A DNA stretch of 64,000 bases. Source: Euptelea pleiosperma. Lineage: Eukaryota > Streptophyta > Magnoliopsida > Ranunculales > Eupteleaceae. The first letter of the stretch is position 1. The number at the start of each line of letters is the position of its first letter. A program made the translations under genes and the position numbers. Positions 44,909-57,041 of this stretch are shown in pieces. Under the pieces are notes generated by a model. It searched no databases. It saw nothing but the letters and a program-made list of their open reading frames with translations, and had not been told where the DNA came from. The stretch covers positions 15,135,929 to 15,199,928 of the forward strand of contig CM068541.1 of the NCBI GenBank assembly GCA_035048495.1. The letters run 5' to 3'.

Positions 44909-46221
44909 AGGGCATCTCCAACAGCTATCCATAACTATTTTCCTGTTTGGCTAACGATTAGGTCCTTTTGCCGATGGATAGCTTTATCAAAAGGTGTTGT
45001 TTCCATCAACTTGCCTAAATTAGCTAAGAGATTTGTTAAAATGACCAAAGTACCTTAAGTCTTTTTGTAAAATTCAAGAGATGGTGTACTGGACAATCGT
45101 TGGGACAGATGCTTCTGTCACAAAGCATAATACGAGCCATACGACACACTCTTAGTGGACGCTGACCGTACGAATGTTTGGCCAGTCCCTCGAAGGACTT
45201 GTAAACCAAAAATCAGCCTGATTAGTGATTTCTAAGCAATTTGATTGAAGTTATTTTCATGGGCTGATTTTAACGGCAACAATTTGAGCATTAATGAATG
45301 TTACTTGGGTGAAACGATCCAAAGGTTGTAAATCATTAATCAGGCTGATTTTTGGTTTGTAGGTCCACCGAGGGACTTGCCAAACATCCATACGGTCAGC
45401 GTCCACTAAGAGTGTGCCACTTGGCTGGTATGGTGCATTGTGACAAAAGCATCTGTCACAACGTTTTCTGACAGAAGTTTTACTCGATGAGAGGCATCCT
45501 TTTCTTTTCAAAAACTTTCCCCTTTTCATTGTTATTGCACAAGGAGGGGAAAACGATTATGGAAAGACTGCTGTGGTTTTGAAGGTGGACATATATTTCA
45601 ACCGTTGTAGAGAAAGCTTTGATGGTAAATATTTTTGTTTATCTTACAATTCTCACTAATCTCTCAACTATTTTCGGTGATTTTTTTCTTTTTATTGAAT
45701 TACTGAACATAAAATGATGTGAAAAATTAGTGGAGCATGAGATTGGATTCTAAAGTGCATGTTAGCCTGCTGTAATTTTTATGAGTTGTATGTTTTGTAG
45801 TTGGTGAAGGTGTGGAAGAAGCGAAGGGACACATCGTTGTGGTGGTGGCTGGTGGTGGCTGTTCCGGTGGTTTCGACGCTGAAATCATGAGAGATGTGAG
45901 GGTTTGGAGGAGCCTTCAGTTGCATCTGAAGATTTCAGGAAGTTGATTTCAAACTTTCAGGGCCCATCTCTCTTTCTCTCAATTCCGATTATCGAGTGTC
46001 GAAGTAGATGGGTTTTGCGTGAGGGTAAAATGGTAATGTTCAAACAGCATGAAGACTTGGCGAAGGAAGATGTATCGCCAACGTTGGCGGGGTGGGAAGA
46101 TTTTTTAGTTAACCCCTCAAAATAGCGAAGGGGTTAGCGACTTGCTGGAGATCGGATTTAGGAGGTTTTCGCCAAATTTTGGCTTGACGACGGAGGATGG
46201 ATAGCTGTTGGAGATGCTCTA
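44909..46221. mobile_element. TIR element with GCATCTCCAACAGCTATCC ends, 1.3 kb
   Basis: The left end GGGCATCTCCAACAGCTATC and the reverse-complemented right end AGAGCATCTCCAACAGCTATC are nearly identical inverted repeats of at least 23 bp. The core carries a nested MITE (45064-45488) and a non-repetitive stretch (45540-46130). That stretch includes a 73-residue frame at 45904-46125 that may be a captured gene fragment. No transposase was recognised. Confidence 0.75.
45064..45488. mobile_element. Best-preserved copy of the long-inverted-repeat MITE family
   Basis: The left arm reads GACAGATGCTTCTGTCAC ... CACACTCTTAGTGGACGC ... AAACCAAAAATCAGCCTGAT. The right arm is its reverse complement and ends GTTTTACTC. 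The arms are about 150 bp with few mismatches and would form a very long hairpin RNA. It is nested in the TIR element at 44909-46221. Confidence 0.7.
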
Positions 46222-48091
46222 ATAGAATTATCAATAGCCAATATTTTTGGATCCTATTATTATTTTTAAAAACATCTATTCTCTCCACTTAATTCTTTCC
46301 CATTTTATCTCTTTAAGCTTCTATTAAAAATCCATCACAAAACTCCATTAAAGAAGTATGAGAGCTTCAATTAAGCCTTCATCCGAACTTCGATTGAAGC
46401 CGAAGTAGAAGGGAGAATTGAAGAGGACACCGAGTAGGACAACATACTCCGAGAAGAGTTCGATCCGACCAATTTCAAATTCGGAGAAAATTTTTATTTT
46501 CCATTGAAAGAACCAAAAAGGTCTGTGATAATCATGAGTAATCTTGCTATGTCTTTTGATTTTTCATGATTGTTTATTCTGTGTGAATGTTATATGTTAG
46601 ATTAATTACCTTCTATGATATTTAACTTTTATTAATCATATATGGTTATTGATGATTATGATATCATGTTTTGCATGCCTATGGGTACTATGTTGGCCGA
46701 TGACCTTATTTTCATGCCCTGTGGAGTACTTTGATGGCCTATGGCCTTATGTTAAATTGGACATATGGGGGTAAGCTATGCATTGTGATGAAGATTATCT
46801 ATTAGCCCGTGTGATGTTCTATATTATACAAACCAATATGGTTATTTATTATACAGACCAGTGAGGTTATTCTCCCAGTAAGAGAAAGAATTAAGAAAGG
46901 CCCGAAGCCCTAGGGTAAAAGACTCTAAACCCTTATTATTTTTCCTTTTTGGATGAACTAAGTTGTGCACATTCATGACTTGTGCGCAGCCTTGATGTGA
47001 ATTGAAGCGTGCTTTGTAATGTTAACATCTACTGAGATTTAGATCTGCGTTGTTGTGCACATTTAATGTGTACCAATATTAGTCTATATGCACATGTGAT
47101 AATATTATTATACATCACACCGCGTTGGACCTTAATATACTGAGATGTGGTTAGTGAGATCTCACTAGGCATATGGGGCCCACATGATATGTTAATTACA
47201 TGTCATGTGGACCCATGTGGCATATGAACCCCATGTGATCTTGGACCATACAACATCTAGGGCTCACGTAACACAGGACCTTGGTATACTAACACCTCGC
47301 ATGTGGAGGCCCACTTAACATGTAAGGTTCACTTGATGGTGGATTACATGACACATGGGGCTAATGTGGCATATGAAATCTACTTGATATTTGATTAATA
47401 TGATATATGGGATCCCACATGAGTATGTAGGACCCATATATTATGAGACATTGATTGTGTGTGATCTTCATAGCATGTGTGATCAACTTGATACACTTTG
47501 AGTCCACACGGATGAACGACTTATTCATTTTTAGAGTATTGTTCATAAAACTTTTTTTTTCACAATTTTCTTTTTATTCTCATTATATCATAAATCCATC
47601 ATTTGTTCTACACTACAAAGGAAAAAATTGAACGCTTATGTAATCCTGATTGAATTATTATTCAAAAAATGAAAAAAGTCTCAGTGAAAATATATCAATC
47701 CCTATTGTAGATTGTGAACGAAGAAATCATGCCCAGCTCCGTTCATGCAGGCCCATCATGTGTCAGGTTTTAAAAAAAGCAGTAGTTGTAATGCTCAGGT
47801 AGATTGCTAACCATATAACCAAACATTCAATGAACATGAACCCAATGTCCACAAGGTAAGATGTAGTCCATCTTGTTTAAAAAAGTGAGTCCCGTCAGGT
47901 TGAGAGAGCACAATACGCAAGTAGAGCATGGACGATGATACGCTTGTAGAATATGTACCTCAATTTCAATTAAGTTGCTTCAGTCAAGGTTTGCCATGAA
48001 GTTTGCCAGTTGAATGTCGTCCAGTCGAAGTTCGAAAAGAAATTTGGCAAGTCAATATTTTCTTCATGCAGTGCATGTTGCCTATTAGGAA
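46222..48091. other. Non-coding AT-rich DNA with degenerate repeats
   Basis: GATGACCTT / GATGGCCTATGGCC motifs occur at 46690-46760. ATATGGGGCCCACATGATAT-like units recur at 47165-47500 and resemble the minisatellite at 35080. CACTACAAAGGAAAAAA at about 47611 resembles a CACTA transposon end without a partner. No gene was recognised. Confidence 0.4.
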
Positions 48092-48450
48092 CTATATTTT
48101 TTTGTTTTGTGGAATGTATTGATTTGGTAAATTAATGTTCATCGGATCTGCCTCTCCATTAATCAAATTATAGTTTTTAATCTCCGGAATATCTGCGATT
48201 ACATTGTCTACGTCATCCACGTATCCATTCTCTATTCCGTTCAACTGATTTGCTACATTCTGATGTTGAACATCCTGCGGATTAATGTCCATTCGTTCTT
48301 TGGAATATCTACAATTGCATTATTTATGTCATCCATGTAACCATTGTCCATTCCGTTCAACTGATTTGCTACATTATGTTGTTGAACATCTTGTTGATTC
48401 ATGTACATTCCGTTATCTAGAATATCTGCAATTACATTGTCACGTATCTA
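48092..48450 (-). pseudogene. Fragment of a tandem-repeat protein, frameshifted
   Basis: On the minus strand two and a half copies of a unit of about 43 residues can be read. The unit includes the motif DVQ-NVANQLNG, followed by NGY-DD-DN-I-DIP. One unit starts MDINPQDVQHQNVANQLNG, and the previous one reads MNQQDVQQHNVANQLNG. A 1-base deletion near 48290 breaks the frame between units. The last unit ends with a unique tail and a stop at 48092. The family was not recognised. Confidence 0.45.
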
Positions 48451-48479
48451 TTTTCCATTGTATTTTGTTGTAGTCGAAC

Positions 48480-50403
48480 TAAGTATATCTGAGGTTCATC
48501 AAATTCAATACATGAGAAATTTATATTATAATTTTTTTATCATTGTTCATTTAAATGCTTTACATTAAAAAATGCTTCACTCTTGTGTAAATCGAGATGT
48601 ATGTGCCTTGTTAAAAATATTTGCATCGAATGTATAATAAACAAACACAACCTAATCATTTTAGATTTAGAGTAACACACATAACATTTAGACTTTGGAC
48701 ATTTTTATTTCTAAGGAAAAAAAATTAAATGATCCCACATTATAACTCATCATGCTACTACCACCATTTTTTCTTCCATAAATTTATCTTCATTATTTTT
48801 TTTTCAGCATTTTCTCTTTTTCACCAATGTTTATTATTTTAATGTTCATATTTATGTCTTCTTCAAATGCTAAATTAATATAATTATCTATATTTTTTTC
48901 TTTAATGTATGTTGTGACCTCTTCATTTATTGCTCCAAAAACCTTTCAAAATATTTTTAAACTTCGATGGTTGTGAATTAGATGTTATTTCAATTTACAT
49001 ATCCCATCTTTTTGACCTAATTATAAAATATGCATGTGACATCATTTATAATTTTTACATTTTTTAAATAATTATATTTCTACCAAATATCTTTTTTTCT
49101 ATTTAAATCCGAAGATGATGCCATTTACACAATTATACTCTTATCCTGATGGAATTAAAAGATATTAATAATTATTAAATAGTAAAGACTTAAAAATAGA
49201 AAGTCATAAATCATACTACTAAGAAAAATAAATAATACCAAAATAAAAATTAAGGTGGTGTTTGTAAAACATATTTTTTTGCACTAAGAGTTTAAAGTGT
49301 TAAAAGCTTGAGTGTTTGATTTTATATATTTTCAATCGATTGGTAAATGTTATTATTTTTGAAAATTAAGACAATGACATATTTAGTAATTAAAAATATT
49401 TATTAGGACATCTTGTAAGTTTTTATGGAGAAAATAATAGCATATTAAGTATTTTTTGAGAATCTTAATATTTTGAAATATTCCACTACTTACCGTTTTC
49501 AGCAAAAGTATCTTATCATACTAAATGGAGAGGGATGACTTAAAAAAATTATTTAATATCAGAGATATCGAATTTGAGGTGGTTAATTACTAAACTCTAA
49601 ATATCTCAGTTTTACACTGAAATTTATTTTCCTATTTATGGGTGAGAACTCGTTTCCATGGAAAAAGATGCTTGCATTTTCTTACGGATTTGGGTATTTT
49701 CCCGGACATTATCTTAAATTATATCTCGTTTTATTTATTTTGATTTCTCTTTTCGATTCTTTGTGATTAGCGACGCGTTCGAAAGGTAAATCCTGTTTAC
49801 TGTGTTTCGCTTCTCTTAAAACCATTTATCGATTTCTTTAGTCGATTATTACTTGATCATAAGGTGTAGATCTGTTGAGATAATTTTGATTCATTGTAAG
49901 TAGTTTATGCATGCCTGAATTCATCTTGGAATCTCAATTTTTTAAGTGATTTATGGATGATTTGAATAAATAATGCATCAATTCATAGATTTTGGATTTT
50001 TAACTTATAATGTGATTTATTTTCTCATTTTAACTTATTGTATAGATCTTCTACGTTTCAGGGGATTTTCTAATTAGATTTTCATAAAAGATATGGTCAT
50101 AAATAGTGAAATGATGGTAAAAGATTAATGTACGTTAAATAAACTAATAATTAAGGATGAGAATGAGACATTTTTCATTTTGTGATTTTATTTTATTTTT
50201 TGGTTTATTTCATCAAATGAACAATATATCTGGATAGTGTGTCTACAAAGTTTTAGCGTTTAGAAAATTTCTTTTAAAGAGAGTGTCTGAGACAAAAAAA
50301 TATGTGATAGGGAGGAGGTGCAAATCTTAGAAATTCATTCTATATCCGCGCACCCGATCAGCCCCTTAGTTTCTGACTGTGACAGATTTAAATTTTATAG
50401 ATT
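48480..50403. other. AT-rich intergenic DNA
   Basis: No open frame of note, transposon end or RNA gene was recognised. Confidence 0.5.
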
Positions 50404-51577
50404 CTGAAAATTGTCAATTACCACGATCAAACAATTTCCCCAAGATGAATGCGTTATGGTTCCAGTAATTGGTGGATATTGTCGTGCCCCAAAACTTGAT
50501 CCAAAATGACGACATCTCATGAGTCATATCTCGAAACAAGATGATTATCTCTAAGTTTTTAAGTCGATTTATTTATTAATTTTAACAAACTATCTATCAG
50601 AGTTCTGTGCGGAAACGTCTTTAATCTTTTGTTAAAAATGAGAGAGAGAGAGAGAAAGGGACAAAACTGTCAATTTATTTTCTTTTACATGTTTTAAAGG
50701 GGTAAAATCAATATTTTGAATTATTCCTTAAGTTCAAATCGCGCGTGACCCACAAATTGTTTTTGCTTCAGCTTCAACGGAATCAAGAAGCAAATAATTT
50801 TTTGCTCAACAAGAGTCAAATTTTAGACTTAAAAAAATCAATTTCATTACAAGTACCCAAACGAGTTTTTCAACTTTTTTGATTTTAGAAGCCACAAAGT
50901 GACTTACTTTGGGTTTGCCAAACGACCCCTAAATAGATGAGTCTACCTTTACTCTTCCGGAGCAAACTTTTGCTCCAACACCCGCGCCATCTGAAAACTG
51001 TCAATTACCACGATCAAACAATTTCCCCAAGATGAATGCGTTATGGTTCTAGTAATTGGTGGATATTGTCGTGCCCCAAAACTTGATCCAAGATGACGAC
51101 AGCTCATGAGTCATATCTTGAAACAAGATGATTATCTCTAAGTTTTTAAGTCGATTTATTCATTAATTTTAACAAACTATCTATCAGAGTTCTATGCGAA
51201 AACGTCTTTAATCTTTTGTTAAAAATGAGAGAGAGAGAGAGAGAGAAGGGACAGAACTGTCAATTTATTTTTTTTACATGTTTTAAATGGGTAAAATCAA
51301 TATTTTGAATTATTCCTTAAGTTCAAATCGCGCGTGACCCACAAATTATTTTTGCTTCAGCTTTAATGGAATCAAGAAGCAAATACTTTTTTGCTTCAAC
51401 AAGAGTCAAATTTTAGACATAAAAAAATAAATTTCATTACTAGTACCCAAACGAATTTTTCAACTTTTTTGATTTTAGAAGCCACAAAGTGACTTATTTT
51501 GAGTTTGCCAAACGACCCATAAATAGATGAGTCTACCTTTACTCTTCCGGAGCAAACTTTTGCTCCAACACCCACTC
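50404..51577. repeat. 587-bp tandem duplication
   Basis: Copy 1 (50404-50990) and copy 2 (50991 to about 51577) both run from CTGAAAAYTGTCAATTACCA to GCAAACTTTTGCTCCAACAC. They are nearly identical. Differences include the GA-repeat length (50641 versus 51229) and scattered substitutions. Each holds an inner segment (GCTTCAGCTTCAACGGAATC ... AGAAGCCACAAAGTGACTTA) that resembles a MITE seen in part at 52140-52300. Confidence 0.92.
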
Positions 51578-51579
51578 CC

Positions 51580-52700
51580 CTCCCCCCCCGGCACGACATT
51601 TACCTCGCCCACCTTAAATCGTCGTGTTTGATTGCACAGAAAAATTTCTCAAGAAAATACATTTGAAATGCCTTAGGCCCAATACAAGCAAAAAGTAACT
51701 TCTAAATTAAGTTGTTGAATTTAAAAGTTGCTATTTGGAAGCAAAAGTTTGTTTGGTGAAATACCGACTTATAGGTTAAAAAGTGAAATAGTTAGTTTGG
51801 CATGAAATAAGTCAAAAGTCATTTTCTTGTAATTTTATATACATATTATATTTTAATAAACCATTAATAAAGATCATAAACCAATATTACATATGATATT
51901 TTTATTTCAAAATTCTTTAATTATAAATGGTCAATAATAAACGATGAACCAGGTGAGTCATTTTATGGATAATTATTTTTTTCAAAAAAGAGATGGTCTG
52001 TTGACATGCTCCTCAGCAAACCATCCCTATTTTTTCTCCCTTCATAAGATGTTTTCTATCTACACTTCATAATTTAAAGTTTACAAGTGTAAAACTGGCA
52101 TTTGGAAAGATACACTTAAAATTAGAAGCGTCGGTTCCACAAATTTTTTGTGGCTTTTGCTTCTATCGGAAGTAAGAAGCAAAAGAGTTTTGCTTCTACA
52201 AAAAGTAAGTTTTTTACTTTTGAGAAACAATTCCAAAATGGATACCCAAATAAACTTTTCAACTTTTTTGCTTTAGGACGTAAAAAATCAACTTATTTTT
52301 TACAACACCTGAGAACACATATTTCAATCATGCATGAAAATAAAGGCGTACTTATTTTTAGTTGGAATTGAATTCTCACATGGATGGGAAACGAATTCAG
52401 GGCGGAAAATTATTCAGGAAAATTATTCGAACTTAAATGGTAGGGAAAATTATATAGATTTAAAATGGCATCTTACAAGGAAAATGTAATTTTCCCACTT
52501 GGCAATCGAACACGACTACCTTGGAATGACACGTGCCCGCCGCCCTGTTAAAAAAGTAACCAAGGTTGAATTTAAGGTGGGTTATTACGTGGGCCAAAAT
52601 CAAAGTTACAACACCTGTCCATTCGCTGATGGTTGTTATTGACTCTGTCCAGACCGCTGATGGTCCTCGGAAATCACATCAAATACATATATAGACGGTT
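51580..52700. other. Intergenic DNA with MITE-like patches
   Basis: Bases 51660-51860 (AAAAGTAACTTCTAAATTAA) and 52140-52300 (GCTTTTGCTTCTATCGGAAG) look like arms of small elements. No ends or target duplications could be fixed. No gene was recognised. Confidence 0.35.
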
Positions 52701-53202
52701 TTGACTAAGCATCATCCTAGTGTGTCTACTGGGGCCCAGTACCCAGCCACCTAGCCAATACGCTGCAGGTGCTCGAGACACATTGAAAACCGGCTATTGC
52801 AGGTAACACCGTAAATCTTTTTCCTTTGGCTGCTCGGTCGACAAGAGCGTCAGTAGGGTTCTCTCGAACCATTTTTATTTCTTCCTGCCGATAGCAGGAC
52901 GAGGTTTCCCCAGTCCGAGACTCGCAGAAATCACCAGTCAAATCCACAGGTTCTTCAATCTCTCTCTCTGGACCGTTTTTGGGATTTCCTTTTTTTTTTT
53001 TTTTACCTAGGGTTCCAGCCATTAATGGTGGAGCAGATTGATATCTAGGGTTTCTTCTGGTCTCTTTTTTTATTGGTTCATTAGGTTTTAACTCTCCACC
53101 TAGAAAAAAACTTCTTTTTTTTTTATTAAATTTAATTTTCTCCAGTTCTTTTGATTACAGAAGCTTCTTACTCTGAACCACTTCTCCGATTCTTTAAAAA
53201 AC
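52701..53202 (+). promoter_or_regulatory. Probable promoter and 5' leader of the FLX-like gene
   Basis: It has TC-rich leader sequence (CTCTCTCTCTGGACCG, about 52960), two TCTAGGGTTTC-like motifs and a T-rich stretch ending in a good splice acceptor (TTTTGATTACAG, ending at 53160) shortly before the ATG at 53203. This suggests an intron in the 5' untranslated region. It is an inference. Confidence 0.4.
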
Positions 53203-54403
53203 ATGTCGGGAAGAAATCGCGGACCTCCACACGCTGGACTCCCCCCCGTTCACGAACCTCCATTCGGTCGTGCTCTTGGGCCGATGCACCCCGCGCTTCT
53301 CGAGGAATTGCGGGATGCCCAATTTGGTCGTGGCCCGAGGCCGCTTCCGCACCCTGCATTGATTGAGGAGAGACTCGGAGCTCAACACCAAGAAATCCAA
53401 GGGCTTCTAGTCGACAACCAGAGGTTGGCGGCGACCCATGTTGCCTTAAAGCAGGAGTTAGAGGCTGGGCAGCATGAGCTGCGACGCATGGCCCACATTG
53501 CTGGTTCGATGCAGGCCGAGAAGGATTTCCAGCTGAGAGAATTATATGAGAAGTATTTGAAAATGGAAGCGGATCTGCGTGCTGCGGAGTCTATGAGGGC
53601 CGAGCTTCTCCAAGTTCGGTCTGACGTTCAGAAATTCAGTGCTGCACGACAAGAGCTTAATGGTCAAGTTCAAGCGCTCACTCAAGATCTGGCTAGGGCT
53701 AATGCTGATTTGCAGCAGGCACCTGCGTTGAAGGCGGAAATTGAGAGCATGAAACAGGAATTGCAGCGGGCAAGGTACTAATTAAGGACTTCAATTGTAC
53801 CCCGTTAAGATGGGATTTTCTTGCAATGTGGAATGTTGAATTGCTAATGCGGTGAATCCAGATTCCAGACTGTCCATCTGTTAGATGACCAACTGGATTT
53901 TCGAGGAACACCCATACCCTACGATGCATAACACTTCTTTTTGATGAATGGCAACCCTTTAATTTATTAAATTTGTAAATAGAAAAAAGCTTCCTCCTTT
54001 TGCCACGTGCCTGAGGGAAAATGTCCAAAAATTTGCCACATGGAGGCGGTTCAGGTTGTCCAACAGTTGGAACCCCTTTGATCACACCACCTCAGTTGCT
54101 ATGTATGAAAACCCCGTAGGGAACACAGTCGGTTATATTCATCTCCTTTATATTATGTCATTAGGTATATTGCATGTTTACTTTGATGCACTACGTTGTA
54201 AATTGTGATGCTTATATATATGAATTTGTGGACATGTAGGGCTGCCATCGAGTATGAGAAGAAAGGACATGCCGAAAATTATGAGCAAGGTCAGGCGATG
54301 GAGAAGAATTTGATTTCGATGGCTCGTGAGGTGGAAAAGCTGCGTGCAGAGGTTGCTAATGCTGAAAAGAGAGCACGTGCTGCTGCTGCTGTTGGGAACC
54401 CGG
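53203..54403 (+). CDS. FLXL1: FLX-like coiled-coil protein, exons 1-2 (3' part missing)
   Basis: FLX and FLX-like proteins are nuclear coiled-coil partners of FRIGIDA that promote FLC expression and so delay flowering in Arabidopsis. Exon 1 (53203-53774) starts [20 protein letters not shown], as in Arabidopsis FLX-like 1, followed by a Pro-rich head. A long coiled coil begins at about residue 60 ([20 protein letters not shown]) and continues through [20 protein letters not shown]. The donor AAG|GTACTA and acceptor ATGTAG|GGC join it to exon 2 (54240-54403), which reads [39 protein letters not shown] and ends NPG|GTATGT. Together they encode 245 residues in frame. The Gly/Tyr/Pro-rich tail exon expected next was not found up to 64000. 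The next intron would contain the LINE stack, or the gene is truncated. The function is inferred from the family. Confidence 0.88.
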
Positions 54404-55432
54404 GTATGTGTCCCCATCAAGGTTTAAAAACTTGAAAACTGGTTTCAACTCGATGAATCTTTCAAGTGGACACAATATTTTAAATTGAGTTTTTATTTTT
54501 GAGTGTCTTTTTTGGTTTTGATCTAGTTTAAAGGTGCATTTTTGTGCCTTTTCCCACCTTTTCCATGGATAAGTGCATCCAGTGAAAAGACCACCCTTGC
54601 TTGCGCGGGGATATGTAGATGCTTATTCACCTATGTTGCAGTGAAACGACAACGGGTATCACAGTGAAACGGAGTGCGGGTATCACATTCCGACACGGGT
54701 GAGGAGTGTCCGATTCGGCAAACCTTCAAAAAAAATAATTATGGACCCATTAGTTACTTTAAATAATGTGAAACAAAGCAATTATTTCTTATAGTGGATA
54801 ATTTGATAGGACATACTTATGATTTATATCATATACTTACCAGTTTATACATTTTTACACTAGTATATCTGTTGCATAAAAAAATCAACTGTAAAAGGTA
54901 AAAACACATAAAACCTATGGAAAATTGTTAATTACTATCTTGCAAGTACAGAAAGAAAAAGCAAAACAGAATTTTGAAGTGTCGCACCAAAATCTATGTC
55001 GTGTCAGGGGAGGATAGCACGCTGCGCATATGGGAGATTTTTTTTACCCTCAGAAAAATCTATTTAGATTTCCAAACCCTCAAAATAGTATCCCGCCCAG
55101 GAATGGGATAACAATCTATCTAGCAGGATGGTGGATGTCAGTAATAAACTGGGGTTATATTTTTTGGACGAGGAAGTTCAGACCAAATTATTTTTTCAGA
55201 ATCTAGAGAAGAGGGACGAGCATTAATCAGGAGACAGCAGCTTGGTAGAGAATGTAGAACATACACATGCATAGGCCGAATCTGAAGAAGTGTGCAAATT
55301 GTTGGTGTGGGTAGAAAATAACACAACAGAAGTTAATATAGAAGAGGAAAGGTTGGTGAGAAGGAGAAGTAAAAGAGGGAGAAGGAGAAATAGAAGAATC
55401 AGGGGTGTGGGGATTTACACTAGAAGTTTACC
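54404..55432 (+). other. Start of FLX-like intron 2
   Basis: Bases about 54640-55030 carry GTGCGGGTATCACATTCCG and TGTCGTGTCAGGGGAGG, diverged relatives of the GTGTCGGACAC repeat at 30073. An AG-rich stretch (55340-55400) leads into the LINE. No exon was recognised. Confidence 0.4.
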
Positions 55433-56909
55433 ATGAGGGTGCTATATTGGAATGTGTCCTCGGGAGCTTATCTCGTAGGTTTGTTGTGAAGAACTTAGTG
55501 GAGGAGCATAAGGTATATTTTATTTTGTTGCAAGAAATTACTGTCTAAATGGTTGATAGTAAACTCATTTTTGAAGTTTGGGGTTGTCAGCAGATGGATT
55601 GGTTTGTTCTCTCGGCTGTGGGATCAACATCGGGGGGTGATGTGGGATACGAAATGGTGGTTAAAGTGGTTGATTTTGTTGGTGATTTCCCTGTTTCAGT
55701 GCTTCTTGAGAATTGCGACAATAATTTTCAGTGGATCTTTCCGGCGATATATGGTCCAACTGAAGGTAGCAAAAGAGCATCCTTTTAGAGAGACTTAGAG
55801 AGAGTTCAGAACAGACTGAAGCTGCCATGGTCTGTGGGAGGTAACTTCAATGTTATTCCATTTCTTTTGAAAGAAAGGAGGGAATATGATTATGTCTCGG
55901 ATGCAGGGTTTTTTGGCCTTCGTTAACAGTCATGGTCTTGTGGACCTTCCTTTGAATGGAGCTCGCTGTACCTGGTCAATCAATCACGGAATCCCGTGTA
56001 TGATCGATTGGATAGATTTTTAATTTCTAAAGTTGGGAGGAGAAGTATCGCAATATTATTCGAAAGGCACATCCAAAGCCTATCTCGGACCATAAACCCA
56101 TTCTCTTGAGAGATTTTGAGACTTGTAGAAGACCTCCTTTTTAGTTTGAAAATATGAGGTTTGGAAATCAGGTGGAGGCGTGGTGAAAGACTACCACGTT
56201 TAATGGCTGGCTGGTTATGTTTTTCACATGAAGTTGAAGTCTATCAAAGACAAATTGAGGGCATGGAATAAGGATGTTTTTGAAAGTGTTGAAGACCAAA
56301 AAGAAAGAGTTGAATCAAGGCATTGCTGATCTAGATAATAAGGAGGTTGTGGTTGACGAGTGTTAACAGTGTTAAGAAATAGCAAAGAGCAAAAAGGGAG
56401 GAACTAGATATGCAGTTGGTCTTGGTGATTTGCAAAGAAGAATATGTTGGAGACCAAAATCAAGAATCAGATGGCTTAAAGTTGGGGATAGAAGTCCAAA
56501 TTCTTTCACTTGTGAGCTAATGCAAGGAAGTGGATGAACTGCTTAACTAGAGTTGAAGTGGGAAATGCCATGGTGGAGGAGTCAGCTCTTTGAGAAGTTA
56601 TATCTCATTTCTATGAGATTTTTTATCAATCGGAAGATATAATAGAATCTACTTTGGACGGATTGAATTTTGATTCTTTGGACAGATTTTGCGAATTGAC
56701 TTGATAGGCTCTTTGAGGAGGAGGACGTATGTGGCAATCAAAACTCTCGATGGGGACAAGCAAAGTTCGGATGGAGGTGTTCATTGAGTTTTTAGATAGA
56801 AAGAGGTGGGATAAAGGACCTAGACGTTGCTTCTTCGGTCCGAACCAAGGAATGCCTTTGATATGATGCAAAATGGATCATTTTCTATCGTTGATCAAAC
56901 ATTTCTATT

Positions 56910-56910
<1 letters not shown>

Positions 56911-56946
<36 letters not shown>

Positions 56947-57041
56947 GGTAAGTACTTATCCCAATTTCATACTCTAATCCGAAGATAGAAGGGGCCGGAG
57001 GCAGCCACATGCTAGGATTTTGTTCGGGGGGGGGGGGGGGG
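56911..57041. repeat. (AT)n tract and a run of 16 G
   Basis: AT repeats run from 56911 to 56943 and a G16 run lies at 57026-57041, within sequence that interrupts the old LINE between its endonuclease and reverse transcriptase parts. An inserted small element is possible. Confidence 0.7.

Noticed and set aside
45064..45488. Long hairpin as a microRNA precursor
   Set aside because: The hairpin is a MITE with many relatives in the window; without small-RNA data a microRNA call is not supported.
47611..47630. CACTACAAAGGAAAAAA as a CACTA transposon end
   Set aside because: No inverted partner end or transposase was found nearby; the motif is short.
57026..57041. G16 run as a functional G-quadruplex
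   Set aside because: A single homopolymer run within decayed transposon DNA; length is prone to sequencing error and there is no supporting context.
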